A DNA stretch of 42,588 nucleotides from JAAFJT01 sp043744275 (GTDB lineage: Bacteria; Bacteroidota; Bacteroidia; Chitinophagales; Saprospiraceae). Location: positions 1 to 42,588 of the forward strand of contig JAYTUY010000293.1 of NCBI GenBank assembly GCA_043744275.1, given 5' to 3'. The position numbers and the translations under genes were made by a program. This document shows positions 23,420 through 31,286 of the stretch, piece after piece. Positions within the stretch are counted from its first letter, which is position 1. The number at the start of each line of letters is the position of its first letter. The notes below the pieces were generated by a model. That model worked only from the letters and a program-made list of their open reading frames with translations. It was not told where the DNA came from and did not search any database.

Positions 23420-23451
23420 TTTTCTTAGTTGATTATGATGCTTCTCTCAAC

Positions 23452-23961
23452 TTAAAGAATATGATATCCCAACCTCAACAAAAAACGCTCTATCTGCCGC
23501 CGATGCCGCAATATATGCACTATAGCATGTTCAAATAATTGCTCCACATCATAGAGTTGACCCCACCGCACCAATATTTTTTTATCAGCTTCAAACTCTT
23601 CCAATATTAAATTTGGATAATCCTCGAAGAGTTGCACATTGAAAGAAAACATGTTATCTAAAGCTGCATTATACGCTTCCACGCTTTCCAATAAAGTACT
23701 TGTCCGAAAATCCAACATTTCCCCTTGTTTTTTTCTAACATAAATCGCATAGCCATATCCCGAACGTACCACATGCGATAGGATATTTTGAATAGAGCGA
23801 CAATCTTCATCCATTGTTTTGTCGTCCACAATGGTTGTGAGTTCAGCGGAAGTGACGCCTTCTAATACAAGTTTTAGGTCTTTGATGGCTCGCTCGTATT
23901 CATCCAAGAGGGCACCGATGGCATCATTGTCTCTATAAATATTAACGTTATTATTGCTCAT
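23452..23961 (-). CDS. DinB-like protein
   Basis: A 169-residue DinB/YfiT-superfamily four-helix-bundle protein. The predicted metal-site His residues are H63 (NILSHVVRSG) and H145, H149, H153 (QLFEHAIVHILRHRRQIERF), the usual one-plus-two pattern in the N-terminal and C-terminal helices. DinB-like proteins are metal-dependent thiol transferases or of unknown role. The ATG at 23961 gives SNNNVNIYRDNDAIGALLDE. It is transcribed divergently from the DUF5995 gene, with a TACTGAGGGG hairpin in between. Confidence 0.75.
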   Translation of the reverse strand: MSNNNVNIYRDNDAIGALLDEYERAIKDLKLVLEGVTSAELTTIVDDKTMDEDCRSIQNILSHVVRSGYGYAIYVRKKQGEMLDFRTSTLLESVEAYNAALDNMFSFNVQLFEDYPNLILEEFEADKKILVRWGQLYDVEQLFEHAIVHILRHRRQIERFLLRLGYHIL

Positions 23962-24021
23962 TACGGCTTATTTTAATGATTTACTCTACGAATGTATAAA
24001 ATGTGAATATAGATGATAATA

Positions 24022-24050
24022 TACTGAGGGGGGTATTTCCCCCCCCCCAA
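24022..24050. repeat. TACTGAGGGG word as half of a G/C hairpin
   Basis: The word (24022-24031) extends to six Gs, followed by TATTT and then a run of ten Cs, giving a GGGGGG-TATTT-CCCCCC hairpin. It stands in the 176-base divergent promoter gap, so it is not a terminator. The C run is a slippage-prone homopolymer that could affect promoter activity. Confidence 0.5.
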
Positions 24051-24137
24051 TTTTTAAAACAAATCACCAATCGCTATCAAATTTATGAATATATTTGTTG
24101 ACTTTTAATTAGCATCTGAAAACATAAAAAAAACCAA

Positions 24138-24899
24138 ATGGCAATACCTGCAACCAATATTAATGAAGTTATTGCGGAGTTAGATATTATTGTCGCAAAA
24201 TGTTTAGCTGAAAACAGCAAGATGGGGCTTTTTGCTGCCTTGTATCGCAAAGTCACTCTTCGCGTGAAAGAAGGAATAGCGGCTGGTCGATTTGATGATG
24301 GTGAACGCATGGAGCGACTCGACGTTCTGTTTGCCAATCGGTATTTGGAGGCTTATTGTTGTCATTGTGCAGGCACGCCACTGAGTTCTTCTTGGCAAAT
24401 CACTTTTAATGCTTCAAAAAATCCAAGTCTTTTTATGATTCAGCATTTATTTGCAGGCATGAATTCGCATATTAGCCTTGATTTGGGGATTGCTACAGCC
24501 AAAACATCTGAGGGGAAACCGCTCTCCGAAATGGAACGAGACTTCAATGAAATCAATCATATCCTTTCTGAAATGATTGATGAAGTACAAAAAGCCCTTG
24601 AAAAGTATTCCATAATGATGGCTGCTTTAGATTGGCTGGCAGGCAATCAAGATGAAAGACTGGCTCGTTTCAGTCTCGAACTATTCAGAAAGCGGGCTTG
24701 GGATATTACGACTCATTTGCACGGATTGACAGACGATTTGCTATATCAGCAAATAGCCGAACTCGATAATCAAGTAACAAAAGAGAATCATTGGTTTACG
24801 GCTTTTGGTGGTAATATTTTTCCACCGATGGTTCGATTGGCTGCAGTAATACAAAACAGAAAAGCTGCGGCTGTTATCCAAGCATTTAATGCTATTTAA
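24138..24899 (+). CDS. DUF5995 family protein
   Basis: A 253-residue cytoplasmic helical protein. It has FAALYRKVTLRVKEGIAAGR near residue 32, then the hallmark HLFAGMNSHISLDLGIATAK near residue 105. The spaced His and Asp (MNSHI-LDLG) could be a metal site, and the later NPS-Q and LAGNQDE segments support a hydrolase-like helical fold. The function is unknown in the literature I recall. A partial TACTGAGGGG-like sequence (ATCTGAGGGG) at 24506 encodes SEG. The gene is alone, between divergent DinB-like and convergent regulator genes. Confidence 0.7.
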   Translation: MAIPATNINEVIAELDIIVAKCLAENSKMGLFAALYRKVTLRVKEGIAAGRFDDGERMERLDVLFANRYLEAYCCHCAGTPLSSSWQITFNASKNPSLFMIQHLFAGMNSHISLDLGIATAKTSEGKPLSEMERDFNEINHILSEMIDEVQKALEKYSIMMAALDWLAGNQDERLARFSLELFRKRAWDITTHLHGLTDDLLYQQIAELDNQVTKENHWFTAFGGNIFPPMVRLAAVIQNRKAAAVIQAFNAI

Positions 24900-25004
24900 A
24901 ATATTAAAAAAAGACAAGACTAAAGCCCTAATTGAGAATCATTCAAGGATACATCCATTCGTTAGTATAAATTCAGCTTCAAAAAATTTTCCGACTGCAT
25001 TCCT

Positions 25005-25646
25005 TCAACTCAATCGCCCCAGCTTCACCAGCATCTCTGTCTTACTCCTCACGTGCAGTTTTTCATAAATATTATGACAATGCGATTTGACTGTTTCAAA
25101 TGAAATAAAAAAGTCTTGTCCAATTTCCTTCATCTTTTTGCCTTGACAGAGGGCTTCGAGTATCTCTTTTTCACGTTCTGTTAAGGCTTTGTCGTAAGCA
25201 TTAGCAGGATCTTGCATGGGTTTTTTAAACGATTCGATGACTTTTCGAGCAATACCCGCACTCATGGGTGAGCCACCGTTGTACAGTTCAACGATGGCAT
25301 CTAAAATACGGGTATATCCTGAGTCCTTCAACATATAGCCACTGGCACCTGCTTCCAAAGCTTTGAAAATTTTATTTTCATCTTCCAAAACCGTGAGCAT
25401 CATAAACAAGATTTTGGGGTATTCTACTTTGATGCTTGCCATGGCGTCAATACCTGTCAATGTGCCGAGCAGATTGATATCCGTCAAGACCACATCTGGG
25501 CGTTCAAACGGCAGTTTTTTAACGGCTTCTTCTCCTCTGGCAAAAGTGTCAACGTAGAAAAAGCGGCTATCTTCTTCTAATAAGGTTTTTAATATCCCAC
25601 TAAATTCGGGGCGATCTTCGATGATGGCAACGCGGATAGGTTTCAT
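25005..25646 (-). CDS. NarL/FixJ-family response regulator
   Basis: A 213-residue receiver-plus-LuxR-HTH regulator from ATG 25646 (MKPIRVAIIEDRPEFSGILK). An upstream ATG at 25682 would add a 12-residue His/Ser-rich lead that is not typical. The phospho-acceptor is D56 (VVLTDINLLG), with Thr in MMLTV and Lys in MLKDSGY. The HTH is LTEREKEILEALCQGKKMKE... and FETVKSHCHNIYEKLHVRSK. The likely partner is the 7TM histidine kinase at 27337, which is of the HisKA_3 type that pairs with such regulators. A heptanucleotide-like ATGAATG run sits just upstream. Confidence 0.93.
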   Translation of the reverse strand: MKPIRVAIIEDRPEFSGILKTLLEEDSRFFYVDTFARGEEAVKKLPFERPDVVLTDINLLGTLTGIDAMASIKVEYPKILFMMLTVLEDENKIFKALEAGASGYMLKDSGYTRILDAIVELYNGGSPMSAGIARKVIESFKKPMQDPANAYDKALTEREKEILEALCQGKKMKEIGQDFFISFETVKSHCHNIYEKLHVRSKTEMLVKLGRLS

Positions 25647-25791
25647 AGTAAGGATGGATGATGAATGATGAATAATACACAAAGTAAAGCATATTTTAAC
25701 ATAGATACTATCCCAAAAATGTGGGATATAAAACTGGAATGGGTTAACACATTCACCCTTTTTGGTGATTTTATACTGAGAGGGGGCGGCG

Positions 25792-25799
25792 TAACTTTG
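25792..25799 (+). promoter_or_regulatory. Candidate TAnnTTTG -7 box for the beta-helix lipoprotein
   Basis: TAACTTTG lies 82 bases upstream of the lipoprotein ATG. A TTG at 25762-25764 is 27 bp upstream, longer than the usual 19-21. An imperfect TACTGAG(AG)GGGG copy at 25774 lies in the spacer. Confidence 0.4.
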
Positions 25800-25880
25800 T
25801 ATTTATGAAAGCAACCGAGATTTACTTCATCGGCTTCTATTTATTAACTCCTATTTCTTAACAATTTTAAACTCTTCCAA

Positions 25881-27032
25881 ATGAGAAAGTCAATTCTCTA
25901 CGCTTGCCTCTTCGGGGCATCAGTCATTGCTGTATTCAGTTGTACAAAAGACAACACAATTCAGACCAACAACATCGAAACTGTTGACATCCAAAAAGTT
26001 CGACAAGACATTAAAAATGCTTTGCAACAAATCCAAACGGCTCAAGGTGTGGATATGAATGTCGAAACACGCGCCGCAGGGCAATTCATCGTCGTTCCCG
26101 CAGGTTCAAACAATGCGCTTGTTCAAGCCTTGCAAGATGCAGGTGAAGGCGGTATTGTTTACTTGCGTTCTGGTTTGCATACCGAAACGGCGAGTGTCGT
26201 CATCAGTAAGCGCGTCGTTTTGATTGGCGAAAATGGGGCAATTTTGAAAATCAAATCCCCTCTCGGTTTGCCCGATGCCAACGGTGTTGTTACGATGAGT
26301 CCAGCCATTCACATCTTGAATGCGCCTCAAACAAATATTCAAAACGTTGAGATTCAGTCTGTTGATGCGGATGGTGGCGTGGCGGTTTTGTTTGAAAACT
26401 CTCCCCTCAGCTCTTCGATGTTCTGTACAATTAAACAGTTCCAGTTTTCGCTGGTGGTCGAAAAGTCAAACCAAATGTGCTTAATGGGCAACAAAATCAT
26501 CGGTTCGACCTTGTGGCAAACGACTCCGCGCGTTTTGTTCGCAGGTATTCTTGTGATGAATGGCAAAAGCGCATGGATTGCCGACAACGAAGTTGCCAAC
26601 AGTTTGCAAGGCATTTTTATGGGCGATGAATACGGCAGTACTGTCCAAAACAATGTCCACAATTGTGCTGTTGGGTTCAATTTGTGCGATGTCATACCAG
26701 GTACAATCAGATTAAACGGTCAACTAACAGGAACACCAATACCGACCAGTAAGTGGAAAGTTCGGAACAATCAATCGAACAACAACACTGCAACGAGCTA
26801 TGTGGTCATTGGCGGCTCTAACAACAACATTGTGGAAGGGAATACCTCAACTGGCAATGGTGGTTTGGATTACGAATTGGCAGGCGATACACGCCGAATG
26901 GGTGTCTTGCAATTATCCAGTTTCAACAACCGTGTAACGGCTAATGCAACGCAAAAAGTCAAAAACTGTGGTAATAACAATACAGTTATTGGTGGTATTT
27001 TAATAGACAATGCGGTCAGTCCTTGTAATTAA
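25881..27032 (+). CDS. Right-handed beta-helix lipoprotein
   Basis: A 383-residue lipoprotein: signal sequence ending at Cys21 (SVIAVFSC). Residues about 60-380 contain repeating short beta-strand rungs of the pectate-lyase-like parallel beta-helix (VYLRSGLHTETASVVISKRV, VVLIGENGAILKIKS, ILNAPQTNIQNVEIQSV, WIADNEVANSLQGIFMG, TVQNNVHNCAVGFNLC). There is an extended C-terminal tract of N/T-rich turns (NNQSNNNTATSYVVIGGSNN). The fold suggests polysaccharide binding or processing at the cell surface. No catalytic Asp triad typical of pectate lyases is evident. Confidence 0.8.
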   Translation: MRKSILYACLFGASVIAVFSCTKDNTIQTNNIETVDIQKVRQDIKNALQQIQTAQGVDMNVETRAAGQFIVVPAGSNNALVQALQDAGEGGIVYLRSGLHTETASVVISKRVVLIGENGAILKIKSPLGLPDANGVVTMSPAIHILNAPQTNIQNVEIQSVDADGGVAVLFENSPLSSSMFCTIKQFQFSLVVEKSNQMCLMGNKIIGSTLWQTTPRVLFAGILVMNGKSAWIADNEVANSLQGIFMGDEYGSTVQNNVHNCAVGFNLCDVIPGTIRLNGQLTGTPIPTSKWKVRNNQSNNNTATSYVVIGGSNNNIVEGNTSTGNGGLDYELAGDTRRMGVLQLSSFNNRVTANATQKVKNCGNNNTVIGGILIDNAVSPCN

Positions 27033-27052
27033 GAATAAATAAAAATCAGATT

Positions 27053-27082
27053 GGGTGGCGTGATGGCACAATCATGCCACCC
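27053..27082 (+). other. GC-rich hairpin after the beta-helix gene
   Basis: GGGTGGCGTGAT at 27053-27064 pairs with ATCATGCCACCC at 27071-27082 (one G-U), six-base loop GGCACA. No U-tract follows, so it is not a classical terminator; eight bases later a TACTGAGGGG word begins (27090). Confidence 0.55.
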
Positions 27083-27222
27083 ATATCACCCCCTCAGTAT
27101 AAACCCCAAAAAGCACCATCTGGAAGCTCACTTTTATTCTTTCACCTTATAAAACCAATCATCGGGCTACACATACACAAGATTGGAGTGAGCAATTTTA
27201 TACTCTTGATGTGTCACTAAGC

Positions 27223-27257
27223 ATCTGTTCCGTCGTCGTAGGCGGAACAGATTTTTT
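27223..27257 (+). terminator. Intrinsic terminator for the beta-helix gene
   Basis: ATCTGTTCCG (27223-27232) pairs with CGGAACAGAT (27243-27252), a 10-bp stem and 10-base loop, followed by a run of T. It lies 190 bases past the stop, before the kinase promoter. Confidence 0.75.
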
Positions 27258-27279
27258 AGCAAGAACGGGTAAAACTTAT

Positions 27280-27312
27280 TTTGAACATAAAGAGATTTTT
27301 AAGCTAATTTTG
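27280..27312 (+). promoter_or_regulatory. Candidate promoter of the 7TM sensor kinase
   Basis: TTTG at 27280-27283 and TAATTTTG at 27305-27312, spaced 21 bp, match the Bacteroidota -33/-7 pattern well. The predicted transcript would start about 20 bases before the ATG at 27337. Confidence 0.6.
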
Positions 27313-27336
27313 CCTTTAACCCAAAGTTAATTGACT

Positions 27337-29202
27337 ATGAAATACCTATCTTTTTTCCTGTTGTTTTTGCCGTTTGCCCTTGTTGCTCAAAAAAGCAAAG
27401 TTTTCAAAATTGACAGTATCCCTACTGAGGGGGTGCTGTTGGATAAAGGTTGGAAATGGCACGCAGGGGATAATCCAGAATGGGCAAATGTGGACTTTGA
27501 TGATAGTAGCTGGGAAAATATCAAGCCGCTATTAGATTTTTATAAAATCCCACAGGTTAGAGAAGCAGAAATAAGTTGGTTTCGATTTCCGATTGAAGTA
27601 GATTCTGCGTTGGTCAATGTGCCGTTGATTGCCAATTTAAATCTCAATGGGGCAGCAGAACTTTATTTTAATGGTACGCTATTGCAAAAAAGAGGTATTG
27701 TTAGCAAAGACCCAAAGGTTGAAAAAACACTTGCCACTTCTTTTGTATCACCCGTTAATATCTCTTTTTCTAAAAACAAGGGCAATATGATAGCTATTCG
27801 GTTTTCGTTTACGAGGTCAAATCTTTATGCTCAATTTTTCACGCTAACAAAGAAAAATCCTTTTTCTTTAAATATTAGACAACTAACGGGGTTTTCAGAA
27901 GTGCAATTGGCGAATTCACATAGATATTTAATGCGTCAAATTCCCTATTTGAGCCTTTTTTTAATATTTGCTTTTATCCACTTTTCTTTTTATTACTTTT
28001 TACCCATTCAGAAAGCGAATCTATTATTTGGCTTTGCCATGTTATTTCATTCTTTTGGTTTTTTGATAAACTATTTAGCTGGATTAAATCTAACGGTTTC
28101 AGGTTTTATAATCTGTAAACTGTTGGTTCAGCCATGCGCTATGTGTGTATATATTTTCAAAATTTTAGCGGTACATTATTACTTGAAACGCCCCTTTAAA
28201 AGAGTTTTTTGGCTGATACCTATCTTGTTTCTCTTGGTTTATCCCCTACAATTTATAGAATTTAGGTGGAATTATTTTATGATGATATTGATATTTCCCA
28301 TTTCAATTTTCTATTATCTAATTGTCATCAGAAAATCTATTCAAGAAGGTAATAAGGAAGGTAAAATAATTTACTACACGGGTCTTCTTTGTCTTTTAAG
28401 TACAACAGCTTACGTAATTCCAGTATTTCTTCAAGTTTTGGGGATTCATGGACAATGGGATAAGTGGAATTGGAATACGTGTTTGAATATTAACTTTTTG
28501 AGTTTTACAATTGGTATGTCTTTGACCTTAGCGCGTGATTTTGCTTTTACCAATCATTCTTTAGACAATAAATCAAAAGAAGTCCAACAACTCTCCACCG
28601 AAAAACACCGCATCGCCACCGACATGCACGACGACATCGGCTCCGACCTTTCCGCCCTCAATATGCAAATCGAAAGAATCCGTCAAAAATTAACAACTGG
28701 CAAACAACCGCTAACAGAATTAGACCATCTCGTAGAATCTTCTCGTGATGTTGCTAAAAAAGTCCGTGAAGTGATATGGACAATCAATGCCCGACACGAC
28801 AGTTTGGCAAGCATTGTCAATTATTTCGATACTTATACCGATGATTTTTTTGAACCAACGGACATCGTTGTGCGCACATCTATTCCATCCGAAATACCTG
28901 ATGTTGTCATCAATGGTGAAAGCCGCAAAGTGCTGCTGATGTGTTTCAAAGAAACATTGAACAACCTTTATAAACATGCAAAAGCAAGCGAATTGGCAAC
29001 GGCTTTCACTTTTGAGAATCAAACTTTAACAGTTTCGATTAAAGACAATGGTATGGGTTTCGACCCCTCAGTATTAACAGCATCCACGACGAATGGAAAT
29101 GGTTTAATGAATCTGCAAGAACGAATGGCTGGGATTGGTGGAAAATGCATGATTGAAACTTCGGGAACAGGGACTTTGGTTGTTTTGTCGTTGCCGATTT
29201 AA
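27337..29202 (+). CDS. 7TM (7TMR-DISM-like) sensor histidine kinase
   Basis: A 621-residue membrane kinase (ATG 27337; a TTG two codons earlier is less likely). A signal peptide is followed by a beta-rich extracellular domain (about 20-185, with the CBM-like W-x-W-x-x-D-N stretch). Then there are several transmembrane helices (about 200-400) of the 7TMR-DISM kind, a short coiled linker, and the HisKA_3 site HRIATDMHDDIGSDLSALNM with H431, plus an HATPase_c domain (DNGMGFDPSV, NGNGLMNLQERM). The NarL-type regulator at 25005 is the probable partner. Words at 27423 (TEG) and 29064 (PSV, in the ATPase lid region) are in frame. Confidence 0.9.
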   Translation: MKYLSFFLLFLPFALVAQKSKVFKIDSIPTEGVLLDKGWKWHAGDNPEWANVDFDDSSWENIKPLLDFYKIPQVREAEISWFRFPIEVDSALVNVPLIANLNLNGAAELYFNGTLLQKRGIVSKDPKVEKTLATSFVSPVNISFSKNKGNMIAIRFSFTRSNLYAQFFTLTKKNPFSLNIRQLTGFSEVQLANSHRYLMRQIPYLSLFLIFAFIHFSFYYFLPIQKANLLFGFAMLFHSFGFLINYLAGLNLTVSGFIICKLLVQPCAMCVYIFKILAVHYYLKRPFKRVFWLIPILFLLVYPLQFIEFRWNYFMMILIFPISIFYYLIVIRKSIQEGNKEGKIIYYTGLLCLLSTTAYVIPVFLQVLGIHGQWDKWNWNTCLNINFLSFTIGMSLTLARDFAFTNHSLDNKSKEVQQLSTEKHRIATDMHDDIGSDLSALNMQIERIRQKLTTGKQPLTELDHLVESSRDVAKKVREVIWTINARHDSLASIVNYFDTYTDDFFEPTDIVVRTSIPSEIPDVVINGESRKVLLMCFKETLNNLYKHAKASELATAFTFENQTLTVSIKDNGMGFDPSVLTASTTNGNGLMNLQERMAGIGGKCMIETSGTGTLVVLSLPI

Positions 29203-29286
29203 TTTTTCATCCCCCTCAGTATTTCCATGTTTTTACCCTAAAATCATAGGATTGTCTTGAAATAATGCAACTATGCGCTCGCATTT

Positions 29287-29475
29287 TGCATTGGTGTCTT
29301 CAAATAATGCATTGGTGTCTTCAAATAATGCGTTGGTGTCTTCAAATAATGCGTTGGTGTCTTCAATTAATGCATAGGAGCGTTGAATTAATGCATAGGA
29401 GCGTTGAATTAATGCATAGGTGTCTTCAAATAATGCATAGGTGTCTTCAATTAATACATAGGTGCGTTTGAACGA
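29287..29475. repeat. Nine-unit 21-bp tandem repeat array
   Basis: Nine units of 21 bp start at 29287, 29308, 29329, 29350, 29371, 29392, 29413, 29434 and 29455. Each begins TGCAT/TGCGT and contains either GGTGTCTTCAA (type A) or GGAGCGTTGAA (type B); units 5 and 6 are type B. The last unit is degenerate. Because 21 is a multiple of three, both strands have a long open frame across the array (for example (H/R)WCLQIM repeats on plus, NALFEDT repeats on minus), but neither has a credible start and context. No product is claimed. Copy number is likely variable (VNTR). Confidence 0.85.
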
Positions 29476-29498
29476 TTTATAATTTAAAAACCTGTTGA

Positions 29499-29548
29499 TA
29501 AAAAGAAAAGACTACCACCGAATGCCGATGATAGTCTTTCTTTTTTTA
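29499..29548 (-). terminator. Intrinsic terminator of the T9SS hydrolase-like gene
   Basis: On the minus strand GACTATCATCG pairs with CGGTGGTAGTC (29510-29520 with 29526-29536). The stem is complete only if two G-U pairs form, which happens on the minus-strand RNA. It is followed by TTTTCTTTTT. This directs termination for the minus gene ending at 29569. Confidence 0.8.
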
Positions 29549-29568
29549 TCCCAAAAAGCTATAAAGAA

Positions 29569-31125
29569 TTATTGCTCCAAGATGATTTTTTTACTTAAAA
29601 TACCACCTTCAAATTTGACTTTGGCAATATACAAACCGTTTGGTAAAGTGCCTCTATCCATTTGATAGAAATGGTTATTGATATTCTTCACTTGCTTCAT
29701 AGAGCGACCGCTGAGGTCAAAAATCTCTACACCTTGAATTGGATTAGTGGCATCGCTTTCAAAAGTGATGAATTTTTGAGCTGGGTTTGGAGCGATGATA
29801 AGCTTTGTTGTGCTGGCTTGCAACAATTCTTCTGTTGAAGATACAAGACTTGCACAAGGCAATTTCAAGGCTATACAAGCGCGAGGTATCACGAAAGTCA
29901 TGATACTATCAATGTACAAACGAGCTTTTACAGCCGAAATGCGTGGATTACCAGCTCTAGCATATTTGGTAAGTGTATCGTTTTGATCGAAAAACTCCCA
30001 AGGAGAAGAGTCTGTAATAGTATCTCCCAACATTGGTAATAAACCACTCAAGTATTTACCACCATTCCGAGAAGATTGAAGAGCTCTATATGGGTCACTG
30101 GCAGGCTTCAATTTATCAAAGCCTTTGTTTAATCCCAATTGGTCAACTCTTTCAGCTACTGCTTGAGCACCTTGTACTTCTACAATTGGCAAAGCAACAG
30201 TAGGGCTTACAGGAACTGTCAAAACAGCACTTCCATAAGGGGCATAAAGATCGTAAGGCGTTTGAAATGAAATGATTGGCGGCGTATTTTTATCAATCCA
30301 TGAGCTATCACCTATCGCTCCACCCATGTTAACACAAAGTTGAAAGTTAGAAGAATTGGCTACATAGTTTGGCAAATTAAGCGTGTCACCTGCTGGAGGA
30401 GGACCTGTTACTCCTGGAGGTACTTTGCCTAAGATTTTACCTTCAACATCAGAGTTGATGTAAAAACCTGAATTTTGTTCAATGACCATTGGTACACCAT
30501 TAGAACCAAAGAATTTACCAACTGGTTTGGTAGTCGTATAGGCTTTTACGTAGCTATCTAAACTTGAAGCTGCTAAAGTAATATACCCGCCTGTACCTTG
30601 CCCCCAAAGGATAATTTTGGTAGTATCAAGTTTGTAATTAGCTGCATTAGATTTCATGAAACGGATAGCCGTCCGAGCATCTTGAATGCCGCGATAAGCA
30701 GCATTAATAAGTGTGTTGACGCGTACTTCTTGTACAGAAGAAACAGGATTCCAACCCAAACGGTATTCGCATACAAGGGCGACATAGCCTAATTTAGCCA
30801 TACGTGTTGCAATTTCTACTGCTGCAGAATCTTTTAAAGCACCACTCGGTGATGTTCTTGCTTCACGTGGTAAGAAGTTACCTGTAATGAAATAGATAAC
30901 CATAGGTCTTTTTGTAGCAGTATCGCCATCTGGCAAATAAAGATCAGCTTGCAATGGTTGACGCAAAGTGTGACCGATTGAAGGCACCGCTAAAACCGTG
31001 TAATTTGTACCATAAACAAGTCTGGTCTTTGTGACTGTGGTAAATTGTGGTGTCAAATAACGCTGTGCGTTAACCGTTGCTAAAGCAAACATAGAGACCA
31101 ACAACATGAGTAAAAATTTCTTCAT
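29569..31125 (-). CDS. T9SS-sorted alpha/beta-hydrolase-like protein
   Basis: A 518-residue secreted protein: Sec signal peptide (MKKFLLMLLVSMFALATVNA), a carboxylesterase-like alpha/beta hydrolase domain (about 35-300: YRGIQDARTAIRFMKSN, ADLYLPDGD), and a C-terminal type IX sorting domain of type A (LIIAPNPAQKF...NGLYIAKVKFEGGILSKKII). The nucleophile elbow, usually GxSxG, reads WGQGTGG (G175-Q-G177-T-G-G). So the serine is replaced by glycine and classical esterase activity is not expected. It may be a pseudo-hydrolase or binding protein. No TACTGAGGGG word lies within the gene. Confidence 0.85.
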   Translation of the reverse strand: MKKFLLMLLVSMFALATVNAQRYLTPQFTTVTKTRLVYGTNYTVLAVPSIGHTLRQPLQADLYLPDGDTATKRPMVIYFITGNFLPREARTSPSGALKDSAAVEIATRMAKLGYVALVCEYRLGWNPVSSVQEVRVNTLINAAYRGIQDARTAIRFMKSNAANYKLDTTKIILWGQGTGGYITLAASSLDSYVKAYTTTKPVGKFFGSNGVPMVIEQNSGFYINSDVEGKILGKVPPGVTGPPPAGDTLNLPNYVANSSNFQLCVNMGGAIGDSSWIDKNTPPIISFQTPYDLYAPYGSAVLTVPVSPTVALPIVEVQGAQAVAERVDQLGLNKGFDKLKPASDPYRALQSSRNGGKYLSGLLPMLGDTITDSSPWEFFDQNDTLTKYARAGNPRISAVKARLYIDSIMTFVIPRACIALKLPCASLVSSTEELLQASTTKLIIAPNPAQKFITFESDATNPIQGVEIFDLSGRSMKQVKNINNHFYQMDRGTLPNGLYIAKVKFEGGILSKKIILEQ

Positions 31126-31213
31126 AACATTAAAGAGTTTGATTAAAAAATGATTTAAGAGATAAGAAAATAGTGTGAGTAATTATTCTAAAAACCCTCT
31201 CCCATACTCTTGA

Positions 31214-31223
31214 GACTGAGGGG
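31214..31223 (+). repeat. TACTGAGGGG variant upstream of the T9SS gene
   Basis: GACTGAGGGG, one mismatch to the word, in the 161-base gap between the TonB receptor and the hydrolase-like gene. Confidence 0.55.
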
Positions 31224-31286
31224 TGTTAGTAATGATAAAATTAATTCAAGTCAAATATACACCTTTTATGAAAATTCCGATATACT

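Noticed and set aside
27053..27082. GC-rich hairpin as the terminator of the beta-helix gene
   Set aside because: No U-tract follows; the stem at 27223-27257 with a T-run is a better terminator.
29265..29471. Open frame of 68 codons with (H/R)WCLQIM repeats
   Set aside because: It is the 21-bp tandem array read in a frame without stops; the opposite strand is open as well, so it is not evidence of a protein.
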